Made by a program: the position numbers and the translations under genes. Of a DNA stretch of 64,000 bases, positions 8,122 through 16,368 are shown piece after piece. The notes beneath the pieces are model-generated. The model worked only from the letters and a program-made list of their open reading frames with translations, had not been told where the DNA came from and did no database searches. Source of the DNA: Azorhizobium oxalatiphilum (GTDB lineage Bacteria > Pseudomonadota > Alphaproteobacteria > Rhizobiales > Xanthobacteraceae). The first letter of the stretch is position 1; the number at the start of each line of letters is the position of its first letter. Where the stretch lies: NCBI RefSeq assembly GCF_014635325.1, contig NZ_BMCT01000002.1, positions 186,001 through 250,000 of the forward strand, in the 5' to 3' direction.

Positions 8122-9102
8122 TTATTTGAAGCCGGCCACCGTGTGGGGCACGTAGGGCTCCTCCAGCGCGGCGATTTCCGCGGGCTCCAGCTTCAGCGCG
8201 AGAGCGGCGATGGCATCGTCCAGATGCCCGGCCTTGGTGGCGCCGATGATAGGGGCGGTGATCTCCGGCTTCTGCAGGACCCAGGCGAGGGCCACCTGCG
8301 CCATGGGCACGCCACGCGCGGCGGCAACAGCGCTGATCCGCTCCACAACCTGTCGGTCGGCTTCGGCGGTCTTGGTGTAGAGCGCCTTCATCACCTCGTC
8401 GGTTTCGGTGCGGTAGGTGTTCTCGTCCCAAGGCCGGGTGACGCGGCCGCGCGCCAGCGGGCTCCAAGGAATGACGCCCACGCCCTGATCGGCGCACAGC
8501 GGCAGCATCTCCCGCTCTTCCTCGCGATAGATCAGATTGACCTGATTCTGCATGCTGACGAACCGGGCCCAGCCGTTCTGCTCCTGCAGGGCCAGGGCTT
8601 TGGCGAACTGCCACGCATGCATGGAGGAGGCGCCGAGGTAGCGGACCTTGCCGGCGCGCACGACGGCGTCCAGCGCCTCCAGCGTCTCCTCGATGGGCGT
8701 GCCGTAGTCCCAGCGGTGGATCTGGTAGAGATCCACATAATCGGTGCCGAGGCGCCGCAGGCTGTTGTCGATCTCGGCCAGGATCGCCTTGCGTGAAAGG
8801 CCGGCGCCATAGGGGCCGGGGCGCATGCGGTTATAGACCTTGGTGGCGATCACCAGATCGTCGCGGTGGCCGAGATCCTTGATGGCGCGGCCGAGGAATT
8901 CCTCGCTGGTGCCGTCGGAATAGACGTTGGCGGTGTCGAAGAAGGTGATTCCGGCATCGAAAGCCCTGCGGAAGAAGGGCCGGCTCTCATCCTCCGGCAG
9001 CGACCAAGGATGGGGGCCGCGATCGGGCACGCCATAGCTCATGCAGCCGAGGCAGAGGCGCGAGACATCGAGGCCGGTGCGGCCGAGCTTCACGAATTCC
9101 AT
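8122..9102 (-). CDS. aldo/keto reductase
   Basis: This 326-residue TIM-barrel NADPH-dependent oxidoreductase is of the Tas/YajO-like type. The catalytic tetrad is visible as Asp56 and Tyr61 (FFDTANVYS), Lys88 (VIATKVY) and His129 (LYQIHRWDY). The NADP-binding part near the C-terminus (VIPWSPLARGRVTRPW, then PIIGATKAGHLDDAI) is also present. The physiological substrate is not evident. The gene is monocistronic, and no regulator is adjacent. Confidence 0.92.
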   Translation of the reverse strand: MEFVKLGRTGLDVSRLCLGCMSYGVPDRGPHPWSLPEDESRPFFRRAFDAGITFFDTANVYSDGTSEEFLGRAIKDLGHRDDLVIATKVYNRMRPGPYGAGLSRKAILAEIDNSLRRLGTDYVDLYQIHRWDYGTPIEETLEALDAVVRAGKVRYLGASSMHAWQFAKALALQEQNGWARFVSMQNQVNLIYREEEREMLPLCADQGVGVIPWSPLARGRVTRPWDENTYRTETDEVMKALYTKTAEADRQVVERISAVAAARGVPMAQVALAWVLQKPEITAPIIGATKAGHLDDAIAALALKLEPAEIAALEEPYVPHTVAGFK

Positions 9103-9303
9103 GGGGCAGACTCCAGAGGCGGGAGCGGCATCTTATCCTGCGTTCTGAAAGACGAAAGCCTTCCGGCGCCTCCCGACACGCCTATCCCAACGTCAGCAAT
9201 GCACTCAAAAATGGACTGCCGGTCCGCGCATACGGTCAGGAATACGTATTTACCGCCATAGGATGGCAACGTATATGCCAGTGCGTCTAGGAAAGGACAC
9301 ACC

Positions 9304-9558
9304 GTGCGTTTTACTTCCCTTATACTCGTTGTGGCCGCCCTCGCTGCCACTCCTTCGCTGGCTCAGGTCAGCAATCCGGACATGTCGTGCGCCGATTATC
9401 TCAAGCTTGCGGCGCAAGCTGGCCCGACCCCCAAGACCGGGGATGCGGCCACCGACAAGATGGCGGCCGACATGGATACCAAGATGAAGGCTTATTGCAC
9501 GGCCAATCCCAAGGCGAAGGCCATGGAAGCTGCCGAAAAGGCGATGATGGGCGGCTGA
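9304..9558 (+). CDS. HdeA/HdeB-like small periplasmic protein
   Basis: This 84-residue protein starts at a GTG after AAAGGA. A signal peptide (MRFTSLILVVAALAATPSLA) is followed by a short helical domain with two cysteines, Cys29 in MSCADYLKLA and Cys65 in MKAYCTANP, placed as in HdeA-type acid chaperones where they form a disulfide. HdeA proteins protect periplasmic proteins at low pH. Similarity is by pattern only, so the acid-stress role is inferred. It is a single gene with its own terminator. Confidence 0.68.
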   Translation: MRFTSLILVVAALAATPSLAQVSNPDMSCADYLKLAAQAGPTPKTGDAATDKMAADMDTKMKAYCTANPKAKAMEAAEKAMMGG

Positions 9559-9580
9559 CGGCTGTCGTTTGCTCGGTGCG

Positions 9581-9603
9581 GCGGGGCCTTCGGGCCCCGT
9601 TTT
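9581..9603 (+). terminator. terminator after the HdeA-like gene
   Basis: The stem CGGGGCC / GGCCCCG has a TTCG tetraloop and is followed by TTTTGCTTTG. Confidence 0.75.
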
Positions 9604-9658
9604 GCTTTGCGGGACGCCTCATCCTGCACGCTGCGCACATCTCTTGAGGCGCCCGCCC

Positions 9659-9687
9659 TTGACCCTGCGCCCGTCGCAGCCTACCAC
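9659..9687 (+). promoter_or_regulatory. candidate tRNA-Lys promoter
   Basis: TTGACC (9659-9664), a 17-bp spacer, then TACCAC (9682-9687) end 11 bp before the mature tRNA 5' end, which places the start site just upstream of the tRNA. Confidence 0.5.
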
Positions 9688-9698
9688 GCACCCTCAGT

Positions 9699-9774
9699 GA
9701 GCCCGTAGCTCAGTCGGTAGAGCACGTGACTTTTAATCATGGGGTCAAGGGTTCGAATCCCTTCGGGCTCACCA
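9699..9774 (+). tRNA. tRNA-Lys(TTT)
   Basis: The full cloverleaf is readable. The acceptor stem is GAGCCCG / CGGGCTC, the D arm contains GCTCAGTCGGTAGAGC, and the anticodon stem CGTGA / TCATG (one terminal wobble) closes the loop CTTTTAA with anticodon TTT at 9732-9734. The T arm contains GGTTCGAATCC, the discriminator is A at 9771, and CCA is encoded at 9772-9774. No integrase or att duplication is seen nearby. Confidence 0.97.
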
Positions 9775-9829
9775 CCATCTCCCCGTTCCGCACAGTTGCA
9801 CTCCGCCGGCCCGTTTGACGACCTTTCCG

Positions 9830-10936
9830 TCAGGCGTCTGTGCCGGGCAGGTCCGTGTCTTCGGCCGGACGCGCGGCCGCGAGAGCCGGCTGGCCATGGT
9901 CGTCCGCGAACAGCGCCCATACGGCGACGAAGAGGGCCGCGATCAGCGGGCCGATGACGAAGCCGTTCACGCCGAACAGCGACAGGCCCCCCAGCGTGGA
10001 AACCAGAACCACATAGTCGGGCAGACGGGTGCCCTTGCCCACCAGCGGCGGGCGCAGCAGATTGTCGATCAGGCCGATCACGAACACCCCGATGCCGAGC
10101 AGGATGATGCCCTTCACATACTGCCCGCTGAACAGCAGATAGGCTGCGGCCGGCGCCCAGACCAGCGCCGCGCCCACCGCCGGCACAAGCGACAGCATGG
10201 CCATCAGCACGCCCCACAGCAACGCACCCTCGATGCCCAGAGCCCAGAATGCGACGCCGCCGATGGCGCCCTGAACGGCGGCGATGATCACATTGCCCTT
10301 CACCGTGGCCTGCACCACGTCGGAGAATTTGGTGAACAGGCTGTCCGTGTGGTGCGGGCTGAGCGGGCTCGTCCGGCGGATCCGCCCGGCCAGCGAGGGG
10401 CCGTCGCGGAACAGGAAGAACAGCATGTAGAGCATCACGCCGAGGCTGACGAACAGCTGCGCCGTGCCCTGGCCGATGCTGAGCGCCTGCGTGGCGATGA
10501 TCTGGGACGTCTGGCCGAGGATGGAGACCAGGCGTCCCTGAATGTCCCGCAACGTATCCAGATTGAATTCCGGCAGCATGTCGCGGACGAAGCCGGGCAG
10601 GGCGTCGCGGGCGCGCGCCGCCATGTCGGCGGCGTTGAACTCCTGGGTCGAGAGGCGCTGGTAGACGCTGGTCGCTTCCTGAGCCAATGAGGCCAGGATC
10701 ATGGAGCCGGGGATGACCACGATGCAGATGCAGGCCAGCACGCTCAGGGCCGCTGCCAGGTTTTCGTGCCCGTTGAGAATGCGGACCAGCCAGCGCTGCA
10801 GCGGGTTGAAGAGGATCGCGAGGATCACAGCCCAGAGCACCGCACCGTAGAAGGGCAGCAGAAGCCAGATGAAGGCGGCGGTGATCAGTGAAATCAGCAC
10901 GAAGAAACTGATCTGCTGGGCGTTCGGTGCTTTCAT
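9830..10936 (-). CDS. AI-2E family transporter (YdiK/PerM type)
   Basis: This 368-residue membrane protein has about eight hydrophobic segments: an N-terminal pair (ISFFVLISLITAAFIWLLLPFYGAVLWAV region), a long soluble loop (about 85-150), then a C-terminal cluster with the family-type segments VPAVGAALVWAPAAAYLL and LRPPLVGKGTRLPDYVVLVSTLGG. The family is named after an autoinducer-2 exporter, but members transport diverse or unknown substrates. The ATG at 10936 is preferred to an adjacent upstream TTG. It is divergent from a large unknown gene. Confidence 0.88.
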   Translation of the reverse strand: MKAPNAQQISFFVLISLITAAFIWLLLPFYGAVLWAVILAILFNPLQRWLVRILNGHENLAAALSVLACICIVVIPGSMILASLAQEATSVYQRLSTQEFNAADMAARARDALPGFVRDMLPEFNLDTLRDIQGRLVSILGQTSQIIATQALSIGQGTAQLFVSLGVMLYMLFFLFRDGPSLAGRIRRTSPLSPHHTDSLFTKFSDVVQATVKGNVIIAAVQGAIGGVAFWALGIEGALLWGVLMAMLSLVPAVGAALVWAPAAAYLLFSGQYVKGIILLGIGVFVIGLIDNLLRPPLVGKGTRLPDYVVLVSTLGGLSLFGVNGFVIGPLIAALFVAVWALFADDHGQPALAAARPAEDTDLPGTDA

Positions 10937-11102
10937 CAAGGGGAATGGCCTCGCATCGGGTACCTTCCCCTATAGGACATTCGCTCGCATCTGGCATCCG
11001 GCGTTGCGCAGGCCGGGCGGCAGACCCCGACCCAGCATTCAAGCGCCATTCATCAGGTATGGGCGATCCATGCGGCCCCTGCCGATACGGAGCCGCTGCC
11101 GC

Positions 11103-13193
11103 ATGCCGTCATGGATTTCCGCCGATTCCGAGCCCGCCGTTCAGTTTCTTGCGCAGGAACTGGAAGTCGCATTCGGGAGTGGAGATCCTGCAGCTGCCCT
11201 CGTCGCATTCCGCACCCGCCTGCCGGAGGCAGCGGTGTTGCCGCGGGATACGAGCCTTTACGGGCAGGAGCGGCCCCATCCCCTGGCCAGCCTCGCTGCT
11301 TTCCTGGTGGCTGGAGCGCTGAACAAGTCCGGGCAGGCCGGTGAGGTACGTGCGCTGCTCACGGATTTCGCCGGTCATTTCTACTCACCGCCGCGCCATG
11401 CCACGCCGACCGTCCGTCTCAGCGCGCTGGTGAGCGTCTGTCCGGCCCTGTTCGTGCCGCTGATCGAGGCGGCCATCGCAGCTGGCCAGATGTGGGAAGC
11501 TGCCTGGCTGATGGTCGATTTCCATCGGGACCAGAAAGGCACGTCCCATGAGGCCGGCGATGCGCTGTTCGCCGCCGCTGCGGCGGACCCGCGCCTCTCC
11601 GGTTTCGGCCCGTTCTGCTACGACCGCCGCTGGATAATGGAGCGGCAGCTGAGCATCGCCGAAAGCCCCGAGCTCGATCGGCGTTACAGCCTCGTGCGGA
11701 AGTTCGATGCGCAACTGCTGGAAATGGCGCTTTTGGCCAAGTTGCCGGAGCGCGCAGCGTCTTTTCTCGACGCACGCTTGCCCGCCTACAGGGACAGCCC
11801 GGTCGAGGACGGTCACAATTTCGGCTTCGACGCCGTATGCCTCCTGGCCGTACTTGGCCGCCACGAAGAGGCTCTGGCACTGGCCCGCCATCTGGCCCGC
11901 ACAGGCTATGACCTTATGTGGCGGTTCGATCTGGTGGGCGCCGAGAGCATGGCCTGGACACAGGACATGCGACAGAACGAGTGGCTGGGCGCGCTCGCCG
12001 CAACGCCCGCCTATGAAGCCTTCCTGCGTGAGGAGCTGAAAGTCCCGAAGCTGGCGCTGGATGATCCCGCCTCCGTGCCGCTCGCTTCCGTGCGCGACGG
12101 AGAGCTGGGCGGCAAGAAGAAGGCCCGCTGCTTCGTCTCGCGCAAGCTGATCCAGCCCGGCGCGCCGGTGGTGAAGTTCCGCGTGGTGGCTGGCTCCCGC
12201 TGCGGCGACAATGAGGAGACGGCCTCCCGTGCGGCGTTCGACGCCTCGGGCTGGGGCCGGTCCCGGGTCGCCTTCGAGGCGGATCGCGTGCTGCCGGCGC
12301 TGATGTTTCCCCATCCCGGCGCGGGTCGTTCGAAGTGGCACAGCCCGTCTATGGCCGCCTTCTGCCATGATGCGGCGCTCAATCCCGATGGCCTCGACAT
12401 CACACGTGCCGCGCGTCTCATCGCCCAGCATGCGCCGCCTCCGGTTCGGCACGAATGGGTGAAGGGGCCGGCGGCAGGCCAGCGGGTGGCCACGGCCCGG
12501 CCTTTCGCCGGGGATGGAGGCCATGGCGAGGCGGCGAACCTCCTCTGGCGTCTCGTCAAGATAGGGCTGGGCGAGGCTCTGCTGGCGGCGGTCTCGGCCT
12601 TGCCCGAGGAGCAGGCGGACAAGGTGTTCGCGCTCGCCTCAACGATGCGGCACCCACTGGCGCGCAAGGCTGCCGCAACGCATTTCGCCGCGCCCGATCT
12701 GCCTGATGTGATGGACACCGCCTTCAAGAGCCGGCTGACCTTGGCCGATCACCTGACGGTGGCGGATTTCGGCAGCGCCAATCCGCGCTTCCGGGCCGGC
12801 CTTCTTGCTGCCTTCGAGGGCTATGCCCTGCATCTCTATTCCAACTACCATCCCGGCGTGGACTGGTATCTTCAGGAGTTCCAGCACTATTCGCTCGCCG
12901 GCGGCTCCCGCCTGCTGTTCTTCCTCATCCACCATGCGGATGAAGAGCCGGTGATGGCGACCATGCTGGAGCAGGGCTGGCTCCCGAATGGGGAAGGAGC
13001 CGGAGCCTATGATGCCTACGGCAACTCCCGCCGCTTCCTCGTGCGCACCGTGGCCATGCATCTCGCGCTCCATGCCCCGGAAAAGCTGGACGCCTTCTGG
13101 GGACGGGATTGGGTGGGCTTCTGGTGCGACACCAGCCTGGATCGCGAGACCGAGCGTATGCTCAAGGCGCTGAAGGCGGGCAAGCGGCGCTGA
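11103..13193 (+). CDS. large protein of unknown function
   Basis: This protein of about 696 residues has no signal peptide, no transmembrane helix and no motif I recognise. The N-terminal half is rich in Ala/Leu helices (for example LASLAAFLVAGALNKSGQAG and LLAVLGRHEEALALARHLA), suggesting an alpha-helical repeat fold. The middle has a basic segment GGKKKARCFVSRKLIQ, and the C-terminal part is rich in aromatic residues (YHPGVDWYLQEFQHYSL). The start is uncertain: ATGs at 11070 and 11103 are candidates, and the frame further upstream overlaps the divergent permease. It stands alone in its strand context. Confidence 0.6.
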   Translation: MPSWISADSEPAVQFLAQELEVAFGSGDPAAALVAFRTRLPEAAVLPRDTSLYGQERPHPLASLAAFLVAGALNKSGQAGEVRALLTDFAGHFYSPPRHATPTVRLSALVSVCPALFVPLIEAAIAAGQMWEAAWLMVDFHRDQKGTSHEAGDALFAAAAADPRLSGFGPFCYDRRWIMERQLSIAESPELDRRYSLVRKFDAQLLEMALLAKLPERAASFLDARLPAYRDSPVEDGHNFGFDAVCLLAVLGRHEEALALARHLARTGYDLMWRFDLVGAESMAWTQDMRQNEWLGALAATPAYEAFLREELKVPKLALDDPASVPLASVRDGELGGKKKARCFVSRKLIQPGAPVVKFRVVAGSRCGDNEETASRAAFDASGWGRSRVAFEADRVLPALMFPHPGAGRSKWHSPSMAAFCHDAALNPDGLDITRAARLIAQHAPPPVRHEWVKGPAAGQRVATARPFAGDGGHGEAANLLWRLVKIGLGEALLAAVSALPEEQADKVFALASTMRHPLARKAAATHFAAPDLPDVMDTAFKSRLTLADHLTVADFGSANPRFRAGLLAAFEGYALHLYSNYHPGVDWYLQEFQHYSLAGGSRLLFFLIHHADEEPVMATMLEQGWLPNGEGAGAYDAYGNSRRFLVRTVAMHLALHAPEKLDAFWGRDWVGFWCDTSLDRETERMLKALKAGKRR

Positions 13194-13296
13194 TCGGCTC
13201 CGGGCACGAGCATGGTTGACGATGCGTGCATCGCAGCATGAGCCCTTGACCTGCCTGTCCACCCGATTCCACTCTTCGCGGCGAAGGAGTTTTTCG

Positions 13297-14463
13297 ATGC
13301 CTGTACTGAACCGCGTTGCCGAGACCGCCGAGGAGATCGCCACTTGGCGTCGGGAGCTGCATACGTTTCCCGAACTCATGTTCGATCTGCCGCGCACCTC
13401 CGCTTATGTGGCGGAGAAGCTGAAATCCTTCGGCTGCGACGAAGTGGTGACGGGCATCGGCCGCAGCGGCGTGGTGGCGGTCATCAAGGGGCGGGCGTCT
13501 GGCAAGGGGCAGGTGATCGGCCTGCGTGCCGACATGGATGCTCTGCCGATCCTGGAAGACACCGGCCTGCCCTATGCCTCGCAGAACACGGGCAAGATGC
13601 ACGCCTGTGGCCATGACGGCCACACCGCCATGCTGCTCGGCGCCGCCCGCCATCTGGCGGAGACCCGCGCCTTTGCCGGCACCGTCGTGCTGATCTTCCA
13701 GCCCGCCGAGGAAGGCGAGGGCGGCGCGCGCGTGATGATCGAGGATGGCCTGCTGGAGCGCTTCAAGCCGCAGGAGATCTACGGCATGCACAACCAGCCG
13801 GGCATTCCGCTCGGCGAGTTCGCGCTCCGGCCCGGCGCCATCATGGCCTCCACCGACCGGCTGGAAATCTTCATCGACGGGCGCGGCGCCCATGCGGCCA
13901 AGCCGCATCAGGGCGTGGATCCGGTGCTGGTGGGCTCGGCCATCGTCATGGGGCTGCAGCAGGTGGTGGCGCGCAATGTGGACCCGCTGGAATCAGCTGT
14001 GGTCTCCATCACCATGTTCCATGCCGGCGCGGTGGAGAATGTCATTCCCGCTACGGCCCAGCTCACCGGCACCGCCCGCACGCTGAAGGCATCCGTACGC
14101 AAGATGCTGCAGGAGCGCCTGCCGGCCATCGTGGAGGGCATCGCCTCCGCTTATGGCGCCACCGCGCAGCTGAAGTGGATCGACGGCTATCCGGTGACGG
14201 TGAACCATGCCGAGCAGGCAGCTTTCGCGGCCAAGGTGGCGGCGGACGTGGCCGGCACCGACAAGGTGGACACCAACATCGCCCCGATGATGGGCGCGGA
14301 AGACTTCTCGTTCATGCTGGAAGCGCGGCCCGGCGCCTTCATCTTCGTGGGCAACGGGCAGAGCGCGGGGCTGCATAACCCGCACTACAACTTCAATGAC
14401 GAGGCCATTCCCTTCGGTACGTCCTACTGGGTGCGCCTCGTGGAAACCGCGATGCCGCTCTGA
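13297..14463 (+). CDS. M20 family amidohydrolase (hippurate hydrolase/aminoacylase type)
   Basis: This 388-residue zinc peptidase-fold hydrolase is of subfamily M20D. Visible metal and catalytic motifs are [41 protein letters not shown] and GMHNQPG. The lid domain follows (TDRLEIFIDGRGAHAAKPHQG), and a C-terminal MMGAEDFSFML completes the site. Such enzymes remove the acyl group from N-acyl amino acids or related amides. The ATG at 13297 has GAAGGAG at the right distance. The exact substrate cannot be read from the sequence. The neighbours give no pathway. Confidence 0.93.
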   Translation: MPVLNRVAETAEEIATWRRELHTFPELMFDLPRTSAYVAEKLKSFGCDEVVTGIGRSGVVAVIKGRASGKGQVIGLRADMDALPILEDTGLPYASQNTGKMHACGHDGHTAMLLGAARHLAETRAFAGTVVLIFQPAEEGEGGARVMIEDGLLERFKPQEIYGMHNQPGIPLGEFALRPGAIMASTDRLEIFIDGRGAHAAKPHQGVDPVLVGSAIVMGLQQVVARNVDPLESAVVSITMFHAGAVENVIPATAQLTGTARTLKASVRKMLQERLPAIVEGIASAYGATAQLKWIDGYPVTVNHAEQAAFAAKVAADVAGTDKVDTNIAPMMGAEDFSFMLEARPGAFIFVGNGQSAGLHNPHYNFNDEAIPFGTSYWVRLVETAMPL

Positions 14464-14482
14464 ACGCTTCAGCGATTTCCGG

Positions 14483-14508
14483 AACGCCTGACCTTCGGGT
14501 CAGGCGTT
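14483..14508. terminator. hairpin between the convergent M20 and TusA-like genes
   Basis: An 11-bp perfect stem AACGCCTGACC / GGTCAGGCGTT has a TTCG tetraloop. It covers the stop codon of the minus-strand gene. The T tracts are poor on both sides, so termination efficiency is uncertain. Confidence 0.5.
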
Positions 14509-14799
14509 GGTCTTGCGCAGACGGAAGGTGATCACGCCGTCTTCCAGCGTGCGGCCTTCAAAAGTGTTGCCCGTCTCGGCGGCGAGATGGGGAATGTCGA
14601 TCACCGACATGGGGTCCGTGCATTCCACCACGAGGCAGGTGCCGGGGGTGGCGGCACAGAGCGCCTTGCGGGTGCGCAAGGCGGGCATCGGGCATTTGAG
14701 GCCCTTAAGGTCCAGACGCAGCTCTCCGGTCGCGGAATCGGCCACGGGCGCACGCCGGTGGGGGGTGATTCCGGCCAGAATGCCAGTTGCTGCCTTCAT
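14500..14799 (-). CDS. TusA/SirA-like sulfurtransferase protein
   Basis: This 99-residue protein has the family core LDLKGLKCPMPALRTRKAL, with the persulfide-carrying Cys36 in CPxP, and a following beta-alpha segment with CTDPMSVIDIPHLAAETG. TusA-type proteins relay sulfur for tRNA thiolation, molybdenum cofactor or sulfur oxidation. It lies just upstream of no other sulfur gene, and gltX follows it upstream on the same strand with a 12-bp gap, so the two are probably co-transcribed. Confidence 0.85.
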   Translation of the reverse strand: MKAATGILAGITPHRRAPVADSATGELRLDLKGLKCPMPALRTRKALCAATPGTCLVVECTDPMSVIDIPHLAAETGNTFEGRTLEDGVITFRLRKTNA

Positions 14800-14811
14800 T
14801 CAAGACTCCTG

Positions 14812-16227
14812 TCAGGCCGCCTGATCTTTCAGGCGGGCAAGGCTTTCCGCGCGACCCAGAACTGCGAACACGTCGAACACGGGCGGCGAGGTGGTACGCC
14901 CAGTCAGTGCGGCGCGCAATGGCTGGGCGACCGCTCCGAGCTTGATACCTGCGGTTTCCGCATAGGAACGGACCACGCTTTCGGTCGCGGAGGCCGACCA
15001 CTCCACGATTTCCAACTGCGGCAACAATGCGGCGATATGTGCCTTCGCATCAGCCGTCAGAATGCCCGCCGCCTTTTCCTCCAGCGGTAAAGGGCGCTCA
15101 GCGAAGATGAACTCGGACCCGTCCAGCAGTTCGGTCAGGGTCTTGGAGCGCTCCTTCAGCCCCGGCAGGGCCGCGCGCAGCTGGCCCTTGCGCTCCTCGG
15201 TGAGGCGGGCGAGGCGGCGCTCGGCATCCGGAAGGTGCGGAATGAGGCCCATCAAGGCGTCGAACAGTTCGTCGTCGGTGGACGCACGGATGTACTGGCC
15301 GTTGATGTTCTCCAGCTTCAGGAAATCGAAGCGGGCAGCGGAACGGCCGACGCGATCCAGATCGAACAGCTCGACCATTTCTTCCGTGGAGAAGATCTCC
15401 TGATCGCCATGGCTCCAACCGAGGCGAACGAGATAGTTGCGCAACGCGGCGGGCAGGTAGCCCATGTCGCGATAGGCATCCACGCCCAGCGCGCCGTGGC
15501 GCTTGGAGAGCTTTGCACCGTCCGGCCCATGGATCAGCGGAATATGCGCCATGCGCGGCACATCCCAGCCGAGCGCATTGTAGATCTGCGTCTGCCGCGC
15601 GGCGTTGGTGAGGTGGTCGTCGCCACGGATGATGTTGGTGACGCCCATGTCATGGTCATCAACCACCACCGCCAGCATGTAGGTGGGGGTGCCGTCCGAG
15701 CGCAGCAGGACGAGATCGTCCAGATCCTTGTTCGGGAAGGTCACGGTGCCCTGCACCTGATCCTCGATCACGGTCACGCCCTCCTGCGGGGCGCGCAGGC
15801 GGATGACGGGATCGCGGTCGGTGGGGCGATCCGCCACCGGGCGGTCACGCCAGCGGCCGTCGTAGCGCGGCGGGCGGCCTTCCTTGCGGGCCAGCTCGCG
15901 CATCTCGTCCAGTTCCTGCGGCGTGGCATAGCAGGGATAGGCATTGCCCCGTGCCAGCATCTCCTGCACCGCCTCCTGATGCCGGGCGACGCGGGAAAAC
16001 TGGTAGATCACCTCGTCATCCCACTCGATGCCGAGCCAGGTCAGGCCCTCGATGATGGCCTCGATCGCTTCCGGCGTGGAGCGCTGGCGGTCGGTATCCT
16101 CGATCCGCAGCAGCATCTTGCCGCCCTTGGCCTTGGCATAGAGCCAGTTGAACAGGGCCGTGCGGGCGCCGCCGATGTGCAGGAAGCCCGTGGGGGAAGG
16201 AGCAAAGCGGGTGACGATCTGCGACAT
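14812..16227 (-). CDS. gltX: glutamyl-tRNA synthetase
   Basis: This 471-residue class I synthetase begins [20 protein letters not shown], where HIGG is the HIGH-type motif at residues 17-20. The second signature is AKLSKRHGA, the KMSKR equivalent. A C-terminal helical anticodon-binding domain follows. It charges tRNA-Glu and in many alphaproteobacteria also tRNA-Gln. The start at 16227 is set by the conserved N-terminus; the open frame further upstream has no family similarity. It is divergent from comEC, an arrangement common in Rhizobiales, and its downstream neighbour is the TusA-like gene. Confidence 0.97.
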   Translation of the reverse strand: MSQIVTRFAPSPTGFLHIGGARTALFNWLYAKAKGGKMLLRIEDTDRQRSTPEAIEAIIEGLTWLGIEWDDEVIYQFSRVARHQEAVQEMLARGNAYPCYATPQELDEMRELARKEGRPPRYDGRWRDRPVADRPTDRDPVIRLRAPQEGVTVIEDQVQGTVTFPNKDLDDLVLLRSDGTPTYMLAVVVDDHDMGVTNIIRGDDHLTNAARQTQIYNALGWDVPRMAHIPLIHGPDGAKLSKRHGALGVDAYRDMGYLPAALRNYLVRLGWSHGDQEIFSTEEMVELFDLDRVGRSAARFDFLKLENINGQYIRASTDDELFDALMGLIPHLPDAERRLARLTEERKGQLRAALPGLKERSKTLTELLDGSEFIFAERPLPLEEKAAGILTADAKAHIAALLPQLEIVEWSASATESVVRSYAETAGIKLGAVAQPLRAALTGRTTSPPVFDVFAVLGRAESLARLKDQAA

Positions 16228-16368
16228 CAGGATCAAGCCGGAATACGAGGTAGGGCGGGGCGCGTCGTCTGGCGGGGCGCGGACGCGACTCAAAGCCAAT
16301 CGGCACGCCAGCGTAGCGCGCGGGCGGCGCCCGTGTAGCATAGGCCGTGGGCTGAAGGAACACGGCCG

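Noticed and set aside
9699-9774. tRNA-Lys as a possible integration site for a genomic island.
   Set aside because: No integrase, no direct repeat of the tRNA 3' end, and ordinary chromosomal genes on both sides.
10869-11069. N-terminal extension of the unknown 696-residue protein.
   Set aside because: It overlaps the divergent permease start, has shadow-like composition, and no ribosome site supports it.
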